This document shows, piece by piece, positions 30,143 through 39,402 of a DNA stretch of 39,949 nt. Below the pieces are notes generated by a model, which was not told where the DNA came from, ran no database searches, and saw nothing but the letters and a program-made list of their open reading frames with translations. The first letter of the stretch is position 1. Every line of letters begins with the position of its first letter. The position numbers and the translations under genes were made by a program. Source of the stretch: an uncultured Clostridia bacterium (GTDB lineage Bacteria > Bacillota > Clostridia > TANB77 > CAG-508); the NCBI GenBank assembly GCA_947623945.1, contig CANQHU010000016.1, forward strand, positions 1 through 39,949, given 5' to 3'.

Positions 30143-30808
30143 ATGAAAATGAGAAAACAAATAATTTTAGGGATAATAATATTATTAATAATATTATTAT
30201 TACCAAGTATATCACATGCAACAGAAATATCACGTTTTGAATCAAAATCAGGAGGAACGTTATGGGATAAAGTAACATTAAATAAAGCATATAGAGAATG
30301 TTATGATTTAAGAAAACAAGAAGCAGAGTCAACATTAGGAAATAACTCTTTAGATCCACATTTAACATTAAATAAAGATTGGGGAGCAGTAGCATATTTA
30401 GCATTAAGTAAATATGGATACGGAAACGATAGAAATACAACAGGAAATGCGACAGGGGTACAAGATTTTGGAAAAAACTATGAATGGGCATCTTGTATAA
30501 AACCAAATGCAAGTAATGCTTCTTTATACACAGAATATAGAAGTGAGTTAATAAATAAAGCAGAAGGAGAGCAATATGTAGAAGAATTAGAATTAGATGC
30601 AGAGACAAATATAGGACATTCAAAAGGAATGGCATTAGCGGAAACACTCCGGCATAAGCGCGGGTGAACGCTACTTCGGAGAACCATATCCAATATTGAC
30701 AAGGTGGTATACTGTTCGGCTATGGGGCTGAGAAAGACTATAAGGGGGCGGGTCATTACCGGTCTAGGCTATAGTGGTGTGACTTTCCGCCCAACAATTT
30801 GGAACTAA
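30143..30808 (+). CDS. Secreted protein with NKDWGAVAYL motif (three CGG skips)
   Basis: The joined protein has 220 residues: a signal peptide (residues 1-28, ending SHATE), then a soluble domain. The motif NKDWGAVAYLALSKYG is common in clostridial surface proteins that also carry WVWIPR modules (from memory). In-frame CGG at 30650, 30717 and 30760 would each break it. Skipping C at all three gives ETLGISAGERYFGEP, YTVGYGAEKDYKGAGHYG and a natural end at GVTFRPTIWN before TAA 30806. Unshifted, the chain ends at 30667. It lies 14 bases after the pilin-like gene, so the two may act together. The last 160 bases are visibly richer in G+C than the rest. Confidence 0.8.
30650..30653 (+). other. CGG skip site 15 (secreted protein, first)
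   Basis: CTC CGGC: Gly at residue 170. Confidence 0.88.
30717..30720 (+). other. CGG skip site 16 (secreted protein, second)
   Basis: GTT CGGC: Gly at residue 192. Confidence 0.85.
30760..30763 (+). other. CGG skip site 17 (secreted protein, third)
   Basis: TAC CGGT: Gly at residue 206. Confidence 0.85.
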
Positions 30809-30843
30809 GATATACGATCAAAGTATATAAAAGAAACTAAAAA

Positions 30844-30888
30844 AACTCAAGCATATCATATAAACATGTGATAACTTGAGCTTTTTTT
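30844..30888 (+). terminator. Terminator after the surface-protein pair
   Basis: ACTCAAG (30845-30851) pairs with CTTGAG (30875-30880), with an inner TATCAT/GTGATA pairing and a run of seven T. Confidence 0.75.
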
Positions 30889-30926
30889 ATATACAAAAGT
30901 CTATAGTAAAAATATACTATAAGGTA

Positions 30927-30955
30927 TTGCAAAAGGCAAAAAAATTTAGTATAAT
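30927..30955 (+). promoter_or_regulatory. Promoter of the ATPase/nuclease gene
   Basis: TTGCAA (30927-30932) and TATAAT (30950-30955) with a 17-bp spacer. Confidence 0.6.
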
Positions 30956-31058
30956 AAAAACAACATAGAAACAATAAATTAAACTTGCTTTTTCTTTTTA
31001 AATATAGTAGAATAAAAGCAAATAAAAAGAGAAAAAATAAGAACAAGGAGGTAAATAA

Positions 31059-32736
31059 GTGAATACACAAGGAATAGGGATAGGAACCAGTGATTTTAAA
31101 AAAATGCGAGTAAAAGACAATTACTACATAGACAAAACAATGTATATAAAAGAAATAATAGACAATAAAAGCGAAATAATATTAGTAACACGCCCAAGAA
31201 GATTTGGAAAAACATTAAACATGAGCATGCTAAAATATTATTTTGATATAAACTGCAAAGACAGTAAAGAATTATTTAAAGGGTTAAAAATACTAGACCA
31301 AGAGGAAAAATACACATCAAAAATGAACTATTACCCATGTATCTATATAACATTAAAAGATGTAGTAGATACAAACTATGAAAAAATGATATTAGACTTA
31401 AAAACTGCAATATTAGATATGTATCAAGAGCATAGATATTTATTAGATAGTGATAAAATATACCCAGAGGAAAAAGAAAAAATAAAAGAAATACTATTTG
31501 GAAAAGAAAATGAAACAGACTTAAAAAACAGTGTAAAAGAATTATCAAAATACTTAAGTAGACATCATGAAAGACCAGTAATGTTATTAGTAGACGAATA
31601 TGATGTACCATTGCAAAATGCATATGTAGAAGGATATTATGAAGAAGCAGTAAAATTTTTCAAAACATTTTATGGAACAACATTTAAAGACAATCAGTAT
31701 TTAGAAAAGACAGTAATAACAGGAGTATCAAGAGTAGCCAAGGAAAGCATATTCAGCCGGAGCAAATAATTTTAAAGTATACACATTATTAGACAATGAA
31801 TTTAATGATGACTTTGGAATAACAACTCAAGAAATGGAGAAAGTATTAAAAGACTTTGAAATAGAAGAAGACAAAGAAGAAATAAAAAGATGGTATGATG
31901 GATATAAAATAGGAGATTTAAGTGGAATATATAATCCATGGAGCATAATAAATTATTTAGCAGATAGAAAATTAATGCCATACTGGGTAAATACAAGTTC
32001 AAATGATATAATAAAATTAATATTAAAAAATTCAAGTACAGTAAAAGAAAAAATAGAAAGACTATTAAAAGGAGAAACAATAGAAGTAGTAGCAGACCAA
32101 GAAACAGTAATAGTAGGAATAGAAAATAACGAAGACAATATTTGGGGATTATTAGTAGGAACAGGATATTTAAAAATAGAAGAAGAAGTAAACATATCAG
32201 AAAGTAGATATAAAGTAAAAATACCAAATTATGAAATAAAAGCACTATTCCAGAACATAATAAGAGATTGGTTTAGAGACAAAGTAATAGGAAATGATTT
32301 AAACACAATACTAAAAGACTTAATAACATTAAACCTAAAAGAATTTGAAAAAAAGTTTAAAATATTAGTAGAGCAAATGTTTAGTTTTATGGATGTAGGA
32401 AAAAACACAGCCGAAAACTTCTACCATGCATTTGTACTAGGAATGTTAGTAGGGCTAAAAGATAGCTACTATGTAAATTCAAATAGAGAATCAGGAATAG
32501 GAAGATATGACATAATGTTAGAGCCAAAAGACAAAAATGCAAATAGTTTTATAATGGAATTTAAAGTATTAGAAAAAGATGAAGAAAAAACATTAGAAGA
32601 TACAATAGAAAATGCAAAAAGGCAAATAGAAGAAAAGAAATACGAAGACAACCTAAAAGAAAGAGGATTTACAAATATAACAAAAATGGTATTTGCATTT
32701 TCTGGAAAGCAAGTAAAAATAGAAACAATAAAATAA
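31059..32736 (+). CDS. AAA-ATPase-like and PD-(D/E)XK nuclease-like protein (one CGG skip)
   Basis: The joined protein has 558 residues and belongs to the PF09820 plus PF08011 family, widespread as multicopy genes in gut bacteria. The N-terminus has IDKTMYI and the P-loop-like TRPRRFGKTLNMSML. VDEYDVPLQNA carries the Walker B acidic residues. The C-terminal part has GRYDIMLEP and FIMEFKV, which match the nuclease-fold Asp and Glu-x-Lys. CGG at 31758 follows AGC. Skipping C gives ESIFSGANNFKVYTLLDNEF, typical of the family (SGLNN...). It starts with GTG after AAGGAGGT. The role is unknown; it may be a mobile or defence gene. Confidence 0.88.
31758..31761 (+). other. CGG skip site 18 (ATPase/nuclease)
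   Basis: AGC CGGA: Gly at residue 234. Confidence 0.92.
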
Positions 32737-32739
32737 ATT

Positions 32740-34444
32740 TCATACTTTAGGCTCAACAAACAAAGTCCTATTATTAGTATAAACAACCATACCAGGCTTA
32801 CTACCAGAAGGCTTCTTAACAAACTTAACTTCGCAAAAATCAACAGGCACATTAGAAGAAAGCCTTGCTTTACTATGATATGCAACAATTTGAGCGCACT
32901 TTAACAAAATGCTATCGTCTACAGCACTTTCAAAATTTAACTGCAAAATAGCATGGCTTCCGTGAATATCTTTTGTATGAAACCATAAATCAGTTTTTTT
33001 CGCAAACTTCAATGTTAAATAATCATTTTCCTTATTATTTCTACCAACCAATAAAGTATAATTACCAATTTTATATTTAATTGGATTAAAAGAAACATTT
33101 TTATTTTTTGTAAGAGAAGATTTTTTAATCTTTTCTTTTTTCTTAGACTTATAAATATCAGCCTTATCCTTAAAAATAACATTTTCGGAAATTTCATCAA
33201 AAATCTCAGAAACATCTTCTAAAGTAGTTGCACTTTCTAGTTCATAAACAATACTTTCAATATAAGAAAGTTCCTTTAAAGTTTCTTCCTTTTGAATAGT
33301 TACAACTTCTAAAGCATTTTTTAATTTGTGATATTTTTTAAAAAAATGCTTTGCGTTAACAGATGGCAAATAACGACTATCCAATAGAATAGTTATTTTC
33401 TCATTAGTATAATAATTATCCAAAGTAACAGAAGACATATTTTCATTTTTAATTTGATACAAATTAGCAGTAATCAACTCGCCATATAATTGATATTTAT
33501 CCATATCCTTGCAGTCATTTAACTTTTCATCAATATTTTTAAGCCTTTTTTTATACTTTTTTAAAGTTTCCAAAATCATTTTTAAAACACTATCACGATA
33601 AACTTTAAATTCCTCTCCGAGATTCTTTTTGAAAGTAAAAATCATCAATGAAAAAATTTAAAGAAAAAGGAGTAGCACTTTTACAATCCGCTTCTTTTAA
33701 AACATAATCCTTTTTTTCAGAATCTATTACAGAAAAATCTAATAAATCGCTGTCTGTAAGATTAATGATATTTTTAATATAATCATACAATCTTCTTAAA
33801 TTATCATAATTAAGAGTATCAAAACCAAGATACTTCATAGATTGAGTAACAAAAGACTTGCTAATACCATTAAAAACATCACTAATTTCGTAAGAAGAAA
33901 GTTTTTTGTAAAAATCTTCAAAAGTCAAACAATCTAAAAAATTGTATTTTGAAGTAGTAGGATAAACATATTTGCAATGAGGAATAATCGTTCTTAAGCT
34001 ATCATCATTATTAATATGCCTTAAACTATCAATTATAATATTTTGTTCATCTAATAAAACAATATTACAATGTTTTCCCATCAACTCAATAATAAGTTTT
34101 TTAGAAACAACATCATCAAAATTATCTAGGCCTTCTAAATCAATAATAACTAATCTTTCCAAATTACTGGTAGTAATATTTTTAATATACATACCAATTA
34201 AATGCTTACGAAGAAGCATACAAAAATTAGGAGCAGACTTTGGATTTGGCTTTGGATGTGTTGTTAAATTAATTCTATAATTTTGAGAATCAATACACAT
34301 ATTTAATAAATAATGTAAACCAGAAGAATAAAGCCCTAAAACTATAGTGTTTTTATTTGGCTCAAAAACCTTGTCTATTCTGCTACCTGAAAGATTTTGT
34401 AATTCAGATGCAATTGCTTTTGTTACAATCCCATCAAATGCCAT
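32740..34444 (-). CDS. rqcH: Ribosome quality-control protein RqcH, NFACT family (one CGG skip)
   Basis: RqcH binds split large ribosomal subunits and adds alanine tails to stalled chains. The joined protein has 567 residues (570 in Bacillus): NFACT-N from MAFDGIVTKAIASEL, helix-hairpin-helix and coiled-coil middle, and NFACT-R with DLWFHTKDIHGSHAIL and KPSGSKPGMVVYTNNRTLFV. On the minus strand, CGG at 33619-33617 follows TCT. Skipping C gives FQKESGEEFKVYRDS and carries the frame into the coiled coil. Unshifted, it stops four codons on. It is the only minus-strand case, and its inserted C lies on its own coding strand. It converges on the ATPase gene. Confidence 0.94.
33616..33619 (-). other. 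CGG skip site 19 (rqcH, minus strand)
   Basis: On the minus strand, TCT CGGA: Gly at residue 276. Confidence 0.92.
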
Positions 34445-34479
34445 ATGTTTTCAAACTCCCTTCCAAATTTCATTAAAAC

Positions 34480-34485
34480 ATTATA
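34480..34485 (-). promoter_or_regulatory. -10 box of rqcH
   Basis: The minus strand reads TATAAT here, with GGAAGGGAG as the ribosome site nearer the gene. The -35 element is weak. Confidence 0.4.
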
Positions 34486-34511
34486 ACACAGAAAAAGAAT
34501 TAATTAAAGTC

Positions 34512-34540
34512 TTGCGAAAAAAAAACTTAAAGTATATAAT
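34512..34540 (+). promoter_or_regulatory. Promoter of the DnaB-like gene
   Basis: TTGCGA (34512-34517) and TATAAT (34535-34540) with a 17-bp spacer, divergent from rqcH. Confidence 0.6.
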
Positions 34541-34575
34541 AGAATAGGCAAAAACAAAAGATTGGAGGAAAAAAT

Positions 34576-36328
34576 ATGGAGGAAGATAGCATAGAAAAAT
34601 TATATGAATTAATTAATAATATACCACTAACACCAGAAAACAGTGAATTAATCGAAAAAATCAAAAAAGATTTAGAAAAAAAGGATTACGCTGGAGCACT
34701 TAAAAAGATTGAAAAACTAGGGCAAAAAAAGAAACCTAGAAAACCAAGGCAGAAAAAAGAAGAACGTCAGGAAGAAAATGCAGAAGAAAATGAAAATGAA
34801 GAAACCGAAAAAATGCAAGAATATCCATCTGCAATTAGTAACCTTGAATTAGAAAGAAAATTTATTGGGCTATTATTAACAGATCCAAGGCAAATTGTAA
34901 AATACTTCTTTTTATATAAAGATTGTTATTTTCAAAATCCTAGTATGCTAAACATATATAAAAGTGTACTATTTACAGAAGGTGGTGCTTATGCTTCTGA
35001 AAGAGCAAAAGAAGGATTTAGCTTTGCAAAGGATTCAGAAAGTGTATATGAATTAAAAAACACTTTAAAACAAGAAGTAAAAGACAAAAACTACAATATG
35101 GAAAAAATTTATGTTGAACTAAAAAAATTATTTATTTTAAGAAAAAACTATTTAGCAATACCTATTGAAGAAATTCAAGAAAAAGTTGTTGAAATAAAAA
35201 ATTATGAATTATACGATAAAATGTCAGCAGAAGAAGTAGAAAGTGCAGTTGTTCAAGTAAATGACACAGGAAAATTTAAACGTGCTATATTAAATAAAGA
35301 CTTATCAAGTTTTCTAGCATTAGGTGACAACAACTTAACAAATGGATTAGACTTGCCTTTTCCAATATTAACACAAATATTTAAAGGAATTAGAAAAGGG
35401 GAAACAATGGCATATGCTATGCCATCAAATGCAGGTAAAAGTAGATTTGCAATTAATTTAGCAGCACATGTTGCACTAATCAATCATAAAAAAGTATTAA
35501 TCATTTCAAACGAAATGTCAGAAGAAAAAATGAAATTATGCTTAATTACAACAATTATAAACAATAAGCAAATACAAAAATTGCACAAAAAGCAAATTTC
35601 AAAAACAGAAGGAGAATTATTAGAATTTAAATTTAGGCCAGACAATCCAAAAGAAGTTGAAACAGATAAGGACGGATTTGTAGTAAGAAAAAATAAAGAA
35701 ACGCAATCTGCATTTGCAAAAAGACTTATGAAAATTTCGCAAGAATACAGAGATACCATTGCTATTACAGATTGGGCAAATGAGCAAATTAATAATTCAA
35801 TTTATTTTATTAATATAACAGACCATACAAATGATGAACTAAAAAAAGTAATTATAAATTATTATTACAAAGAAAAAATAGAGTATGTATTTTATGATAC
35901 TCTAAAAACAGACACAGCAAATATTGGAATTGGTGAAGAACTAAAAAAGACAGCAACTATTCTTTCAAATATAGCACAGAATTTTGGTATGTTTATATGT
36001 TCAAGCCTACAATTAGCAGAAAACGATACATTGCCAGTTAATTTAAACGTAAATGATTTAGCTGTAAGTAGAACAGTAAAAGAAGTATTGGATACACTAA
36101 GTTTAATAAAACAAATACATAGAGATACATTACAAAATTACGAATATTCTTTACAAGAAGTAGATACTAAATTTTTTGATTTAGAAAAATCAAGTAATCC
36201 AGATGTAAGGTATTATGCATGTGTTGTTGATAAAAATAGAGCAGGTGCAAAACCTACATTAGTTTTTAGACTAAATTTAGCCTATAATGTATGGGAAGAA
36301 CTCCGGATACTTACGTTTAAAGCAATGA
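34576..36328 (+). CDS. DnaB-helicase-like RecA-fold ATPase (one CGG near the end)
   Basis: A protein of about 583 residues. Residues 1-90 are charged, with a Lys/Arg-rich then Glu-rich linker. A DnaB-N-like helical part (NLELERKFIGLLL, DPRQI) follows. The RecA-like core has Walker A AMPSNAGKSRFAINLA (about 278-293), LIISNEMSEEKMK and VFYDTLKTD (Walker B region), and a late CVVDKNRAGAKPTLVF. It could be a plasmid, phage or chromosomal accessory helicase. CGG at 36304 is in frame. By the window's rule the protein ends VWEELGYLRLKQ at 36328, whereas the unshifted end is at 36339. This site alone cannot be proved from the frame, because both ends are open. Confidence 0.75.
36304..36307 (+). other. 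CGG skip site 20 (DnaB-like, near the end)
   Basis: CTC CGGA: Gly at residue 577 if skipped. Both frames stay open, so this site is consistent with the rule but does not prove it. Confidence 0.6.
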
Positions 36329-36351
36329 TAAAAAATTAAGGAGGAAGAAAA

Positions 36352-38353
36352 TTGGAAAAAGAAGAAAACATATTAGGAACAGAAAAAATAGGAAAATTAA
36401 TTAGAAAATTTTCCATTCCTTGTATTATATCATTACTTGTTAATTCATTATATAACATAGTAGACCAAATTTTTATTGGTCATGGGGTAGGATACTTAGG
36501 AAATGGAGCAACAAATGTTGTATTCCCTTTAACAATGATTGGGTTAGCATTTAGCTTAATGCTTGGAGATGGTTCTGCAAGTTATTTAAGTTTAAAACTA
36601 GGAGAAAAGAAAAGGGAAGAAGCAGCAAAAGGTGTAGGAAATGGAATTACACTATCTATAATTATATCAGTATTATTTGGAGCAATTACTTTAATATTTT
36701 TGCCACAACTATTAAATTTATTTGGTTGTACAGATAATTTAAGGGACTATGCTTTAAAATATGGAGGAATAATTGCAATTCGGATTACCTTTTATGATGA
36801 TAGGTACTACTCTAAATTCAATAATAAGAGCAGATGGAAGTCCAAATTATTCTATGACAACTATGGTTGCAGGTGCAGTTTTAAATACAATTTTAGACCC
36901 AATTTTTATATTTGTATTTAAAATGGGAGTAGAAGGTGCTGCAATTGCAACTATATTTAGCCAATTTGTTACTTTTATTTTTAACGTAATTTACATTAAG
37001 AAATTTAAGTCTATATCATTAAACAAAGAAATGTTTAAACCACAAATTAACATTGGAAGAAGAGTAATGGCACTTGGAATTAGCAGTTTTATTACTCAAA
37101 TGAGTTTTGTTTTTGTTGTAGCAGTAGAAAATAATTTACTTGCAAAATATGGTGCAGAAAGTAAGTTTGGCTCAGAAATACCAATTACAGTTCTTGGAAT
37201 TGTAATGAAAATAAATCAAATTTTAAATAGTATTATTATTGGTATTGCAGTAGGTGCTCAACCAATTTTTGGCTACAATTACGGAGCAAGAAAATTTGAC
37301 CGTGTTAAATCTACCTTAAAAAGAGTTTTAGGATTAGGTGTTATAATTAGTACAGTTGCATTTATTTTATTCCAACTAATCCCAGACAAACTAATTGCAA
37401 TTTTTGGTAGTGGAGATCAAAATTATATGGAATTTGCTTGTTTAGCATTTAGAACATATCTTTTACTTTGCATTTGCAATGGAATTCAAATTCCATCTGG
37501 AATATTTTTTCAAGCAATCGGAAAAAGTATCAAAAGTGCAGCATTATCTTTATCTAGACAGATATTGTTTTTAATACCTGCTATGATGATTTTAAGTAGC
37601 ATGTTTGGAATGATGGGAATTCTTTATGGAGGACCAGTGGCAGATGGATTAGCATTTGTTATTGCAGTAATTTTATTAGTATTTGAATTACAACATTTAA
37701 AACAAAATGATTTAAAGAGTTCAGCTTTAATAGATGATACAAGTACAGATAACAAATTAAGCAAACAAATGGTAATTACAATATCAAGAGAATATGGTTC
37801 TGGAGGAAGATATATAGGAAGATTAGTTGCAGATAAGTTAGGAATAAAATTCTATGATAAAGATTTTATAGAAAAAGTAGCCAAAATAACAGGACTTTCA
37901 GAAGAATATATTGAAAATAATGAGCAAAAAAGAGATGTTTTAGCAAGTTTAAATAATGGCTATTATGTTGGATTGAACAATGCAGATGAATTATTTATTA
38001 AGGAATCTGAACTTATTAAAGAAGTGGCAGATAAAGAATCTTGTGTTATTATTGGAAGATGTGCAGACTTTATCTTAAAAGATAGAAAAAATGTTTTAAA
38101 AGTGTTTGTGTATAGCAGTATGGAGAATAAAATAGAAAGAGCAACTAAAATTTATGGATTTGATAAAAATAAAGCAGAAAAAGAAATAAAAAGAATTGAT
38201 AAATTAAGAGCAAACCATTATAAATACTATACTGAAAAAGATTGGAAAGATTATAATAATTATGATATATGCATAAATAGTGATGTTTTAGGTGTAGAAA
38301 AAGCAGCAGATTTAATTTGTAAAGTTATTCAAGAAAAAGAAACTGTATGTTAG
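36352..38353 (+). CDS. MATE efflux transporter fused to a cytidylate-kinase-like domain (one CGG skip)
   Basis: The joined protein has 666 residues. Residues 1-455 form a twelve-helix MATE transporter (SIPCIISLLVNSLYNIVDQIF near the start, ADGSPNYSM, GAQPIFGYNYGA). After a short linker, residues about 470-665 are a cytidylate-kinase-like domain: ITISREYGSGGRYIGRLVADKLG is its P-loop region, and VIIGRCADFIL and RANHYKYYTEKDW follow. CGG at 36781 follows ATT. Skipping C gives IIAIGLPFMMIGTTLNSIIRADG. It starts with TTG after AGGAGG, right behind the DnaB-like gene. The kinase substrate and transported compound are unknown. Confidence 0.92.
36781..36784 (+). other. CGG skip site 21 (MATE fusion)
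   Basis: ATT CGGA: Gly at residue 144. Confidence 0.93.
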
Positions 38354-38371
38354 GTAAAAGGGAGAGAAAGA

Positions 38372-39388
38372 ATGAAAAAAGTAATAGAAAGCGTTATTTT
38401 AATTGGTGTAATTGTTTTAGGGCTTTTATTTGTAAATTATTTATACAAAAATAATAAAAAAGAAGAAGAACCAAAAGCAAATGAAATTGAAACTACACCT
38501 GTTAGCTTACATGGAAAATTGAGTGTAAATGGTACAAACATAATAGACAAAAATGGAAATACATTTCAATTAAAAGGAGTAAGCACACATGGATTGCAAT
38601 GGTTTCCTCAATATGTAAATCAAGATGCATTCACTTATATGAGAGATAGTTGGGGAATTAATGCAGTAAGACTTGCAATGTATTCTAATCCAAATGATGG
38701 ATATAATAAGCAATTACATGAAATTGTAAATAAAGGCGTAGAATATGCTAAAAATGCAGGAATTTATGTTATAATAGATTGGCACATTTTAAATGATGGA
38801 AATCCAAACACAAATAAGCAATCAGCAATTGAATTTTTTAGAGAAATGACATCAAAATATAAGGATTATGATAATGTATTATATGAAATTTGCAATGAAC
38901 CAAATGGAAATGTTACATGGGAAAGGGACATTAAGCCATATGCAGAAGATTTAATTGGAGAAATTAGAAATGTAGATAAAGACGCAATTATTATTGTAGG
39001 AACTCCAACTTGGTCTCAAGATGTAGATATTGTTGCAAAAAGTCCAATAACAGGGCAAAACAATATCATGTATGCTTTGCATTTTTATGCAGCAACACAT
39101 AAAGAAACATTAAGGCAAAAAATGACTACTGCATTACAATCAGGATTACCTATTTTTGTATCAGAATTTGGTATCTCTGATGCGTCAGGAAATGGAAATT
39201 TGGATAAAGCAGAAGCAGATACATGGATTAATCTTTTGAACCAAAATAATATTAGTTGGATGTGTTGGAATTTATCAAATAAAAATGAAAGTTCAGCTTT
39301 ACTAAAAAATACAGATAAAGTAACCGGATGGACAGAAGAAGAATTATCAGAGCAAGGAAAATGGCTATTAGAAGCATTAAAAAAATAA
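38372..39388 (+). CDS. Membrane-anchored GH5 family glycosidase (cellulase-like)
   Basis: A 338-residue glycoside hydrolase with an N-terminal membrane anchor (residues 5-24) and a short linker. The catalytic acid/base Glu is in YEICNEPNG, and the nucleophile Glu is in VSEFGISDASG. GVSTHGLQW, VRLAMY and IDWH are conserved GH5 blocks, closest in feel to subfamily 2 endoglucanases. It would cut beta-1,4-glucan at the cell surface. It is preceded by GGGAGAG and lies 18 bases after the MATE fusion. Its CGG at 39325 is in the third codon phase (ACC GGA) and harmless. Confidence 0.93.
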   Translation: MKKVIESVILIGVIVLGLLFVNYLYKNNKKEEEPKANEIETTPVSLHGKLSVNGTNIIDKNGNTFQLKGVSTHGLQWFPQYVNQDAFTYMRDSWGINAVRLAMYSNPNDGYNKQLHEIVNKGVEYAKNAGIYVIIDWHILNDGNPNTNKQSAIEFFREMTSKYKDYDNVLYEICNEPNGNVTWERDIKPYAEDLIGEIRNVDKDAIIIVGTPTWSQDVDIVAKSPITGQNNIMYALHFYAATHKETLRQKMTTALQSGLPIFVSEFGISDASGNGNLDKAEADTWINLLNQNNISWMCWNLSNKNESSALLKNTDKVTGWTEEELSEQGKWLLEALKK

Positions 39389-39402
39389 GGAGGAAAAAGC
39401 CA

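Noticed and set aside
39328..39402. Upstream start for the Rrf2 regulator
   Set aside because: The extra Arg/Lys-rich residues lie inside the GH5 gene end and are not family sequence. ATG 39403 follows AGGAGG at good spacing.
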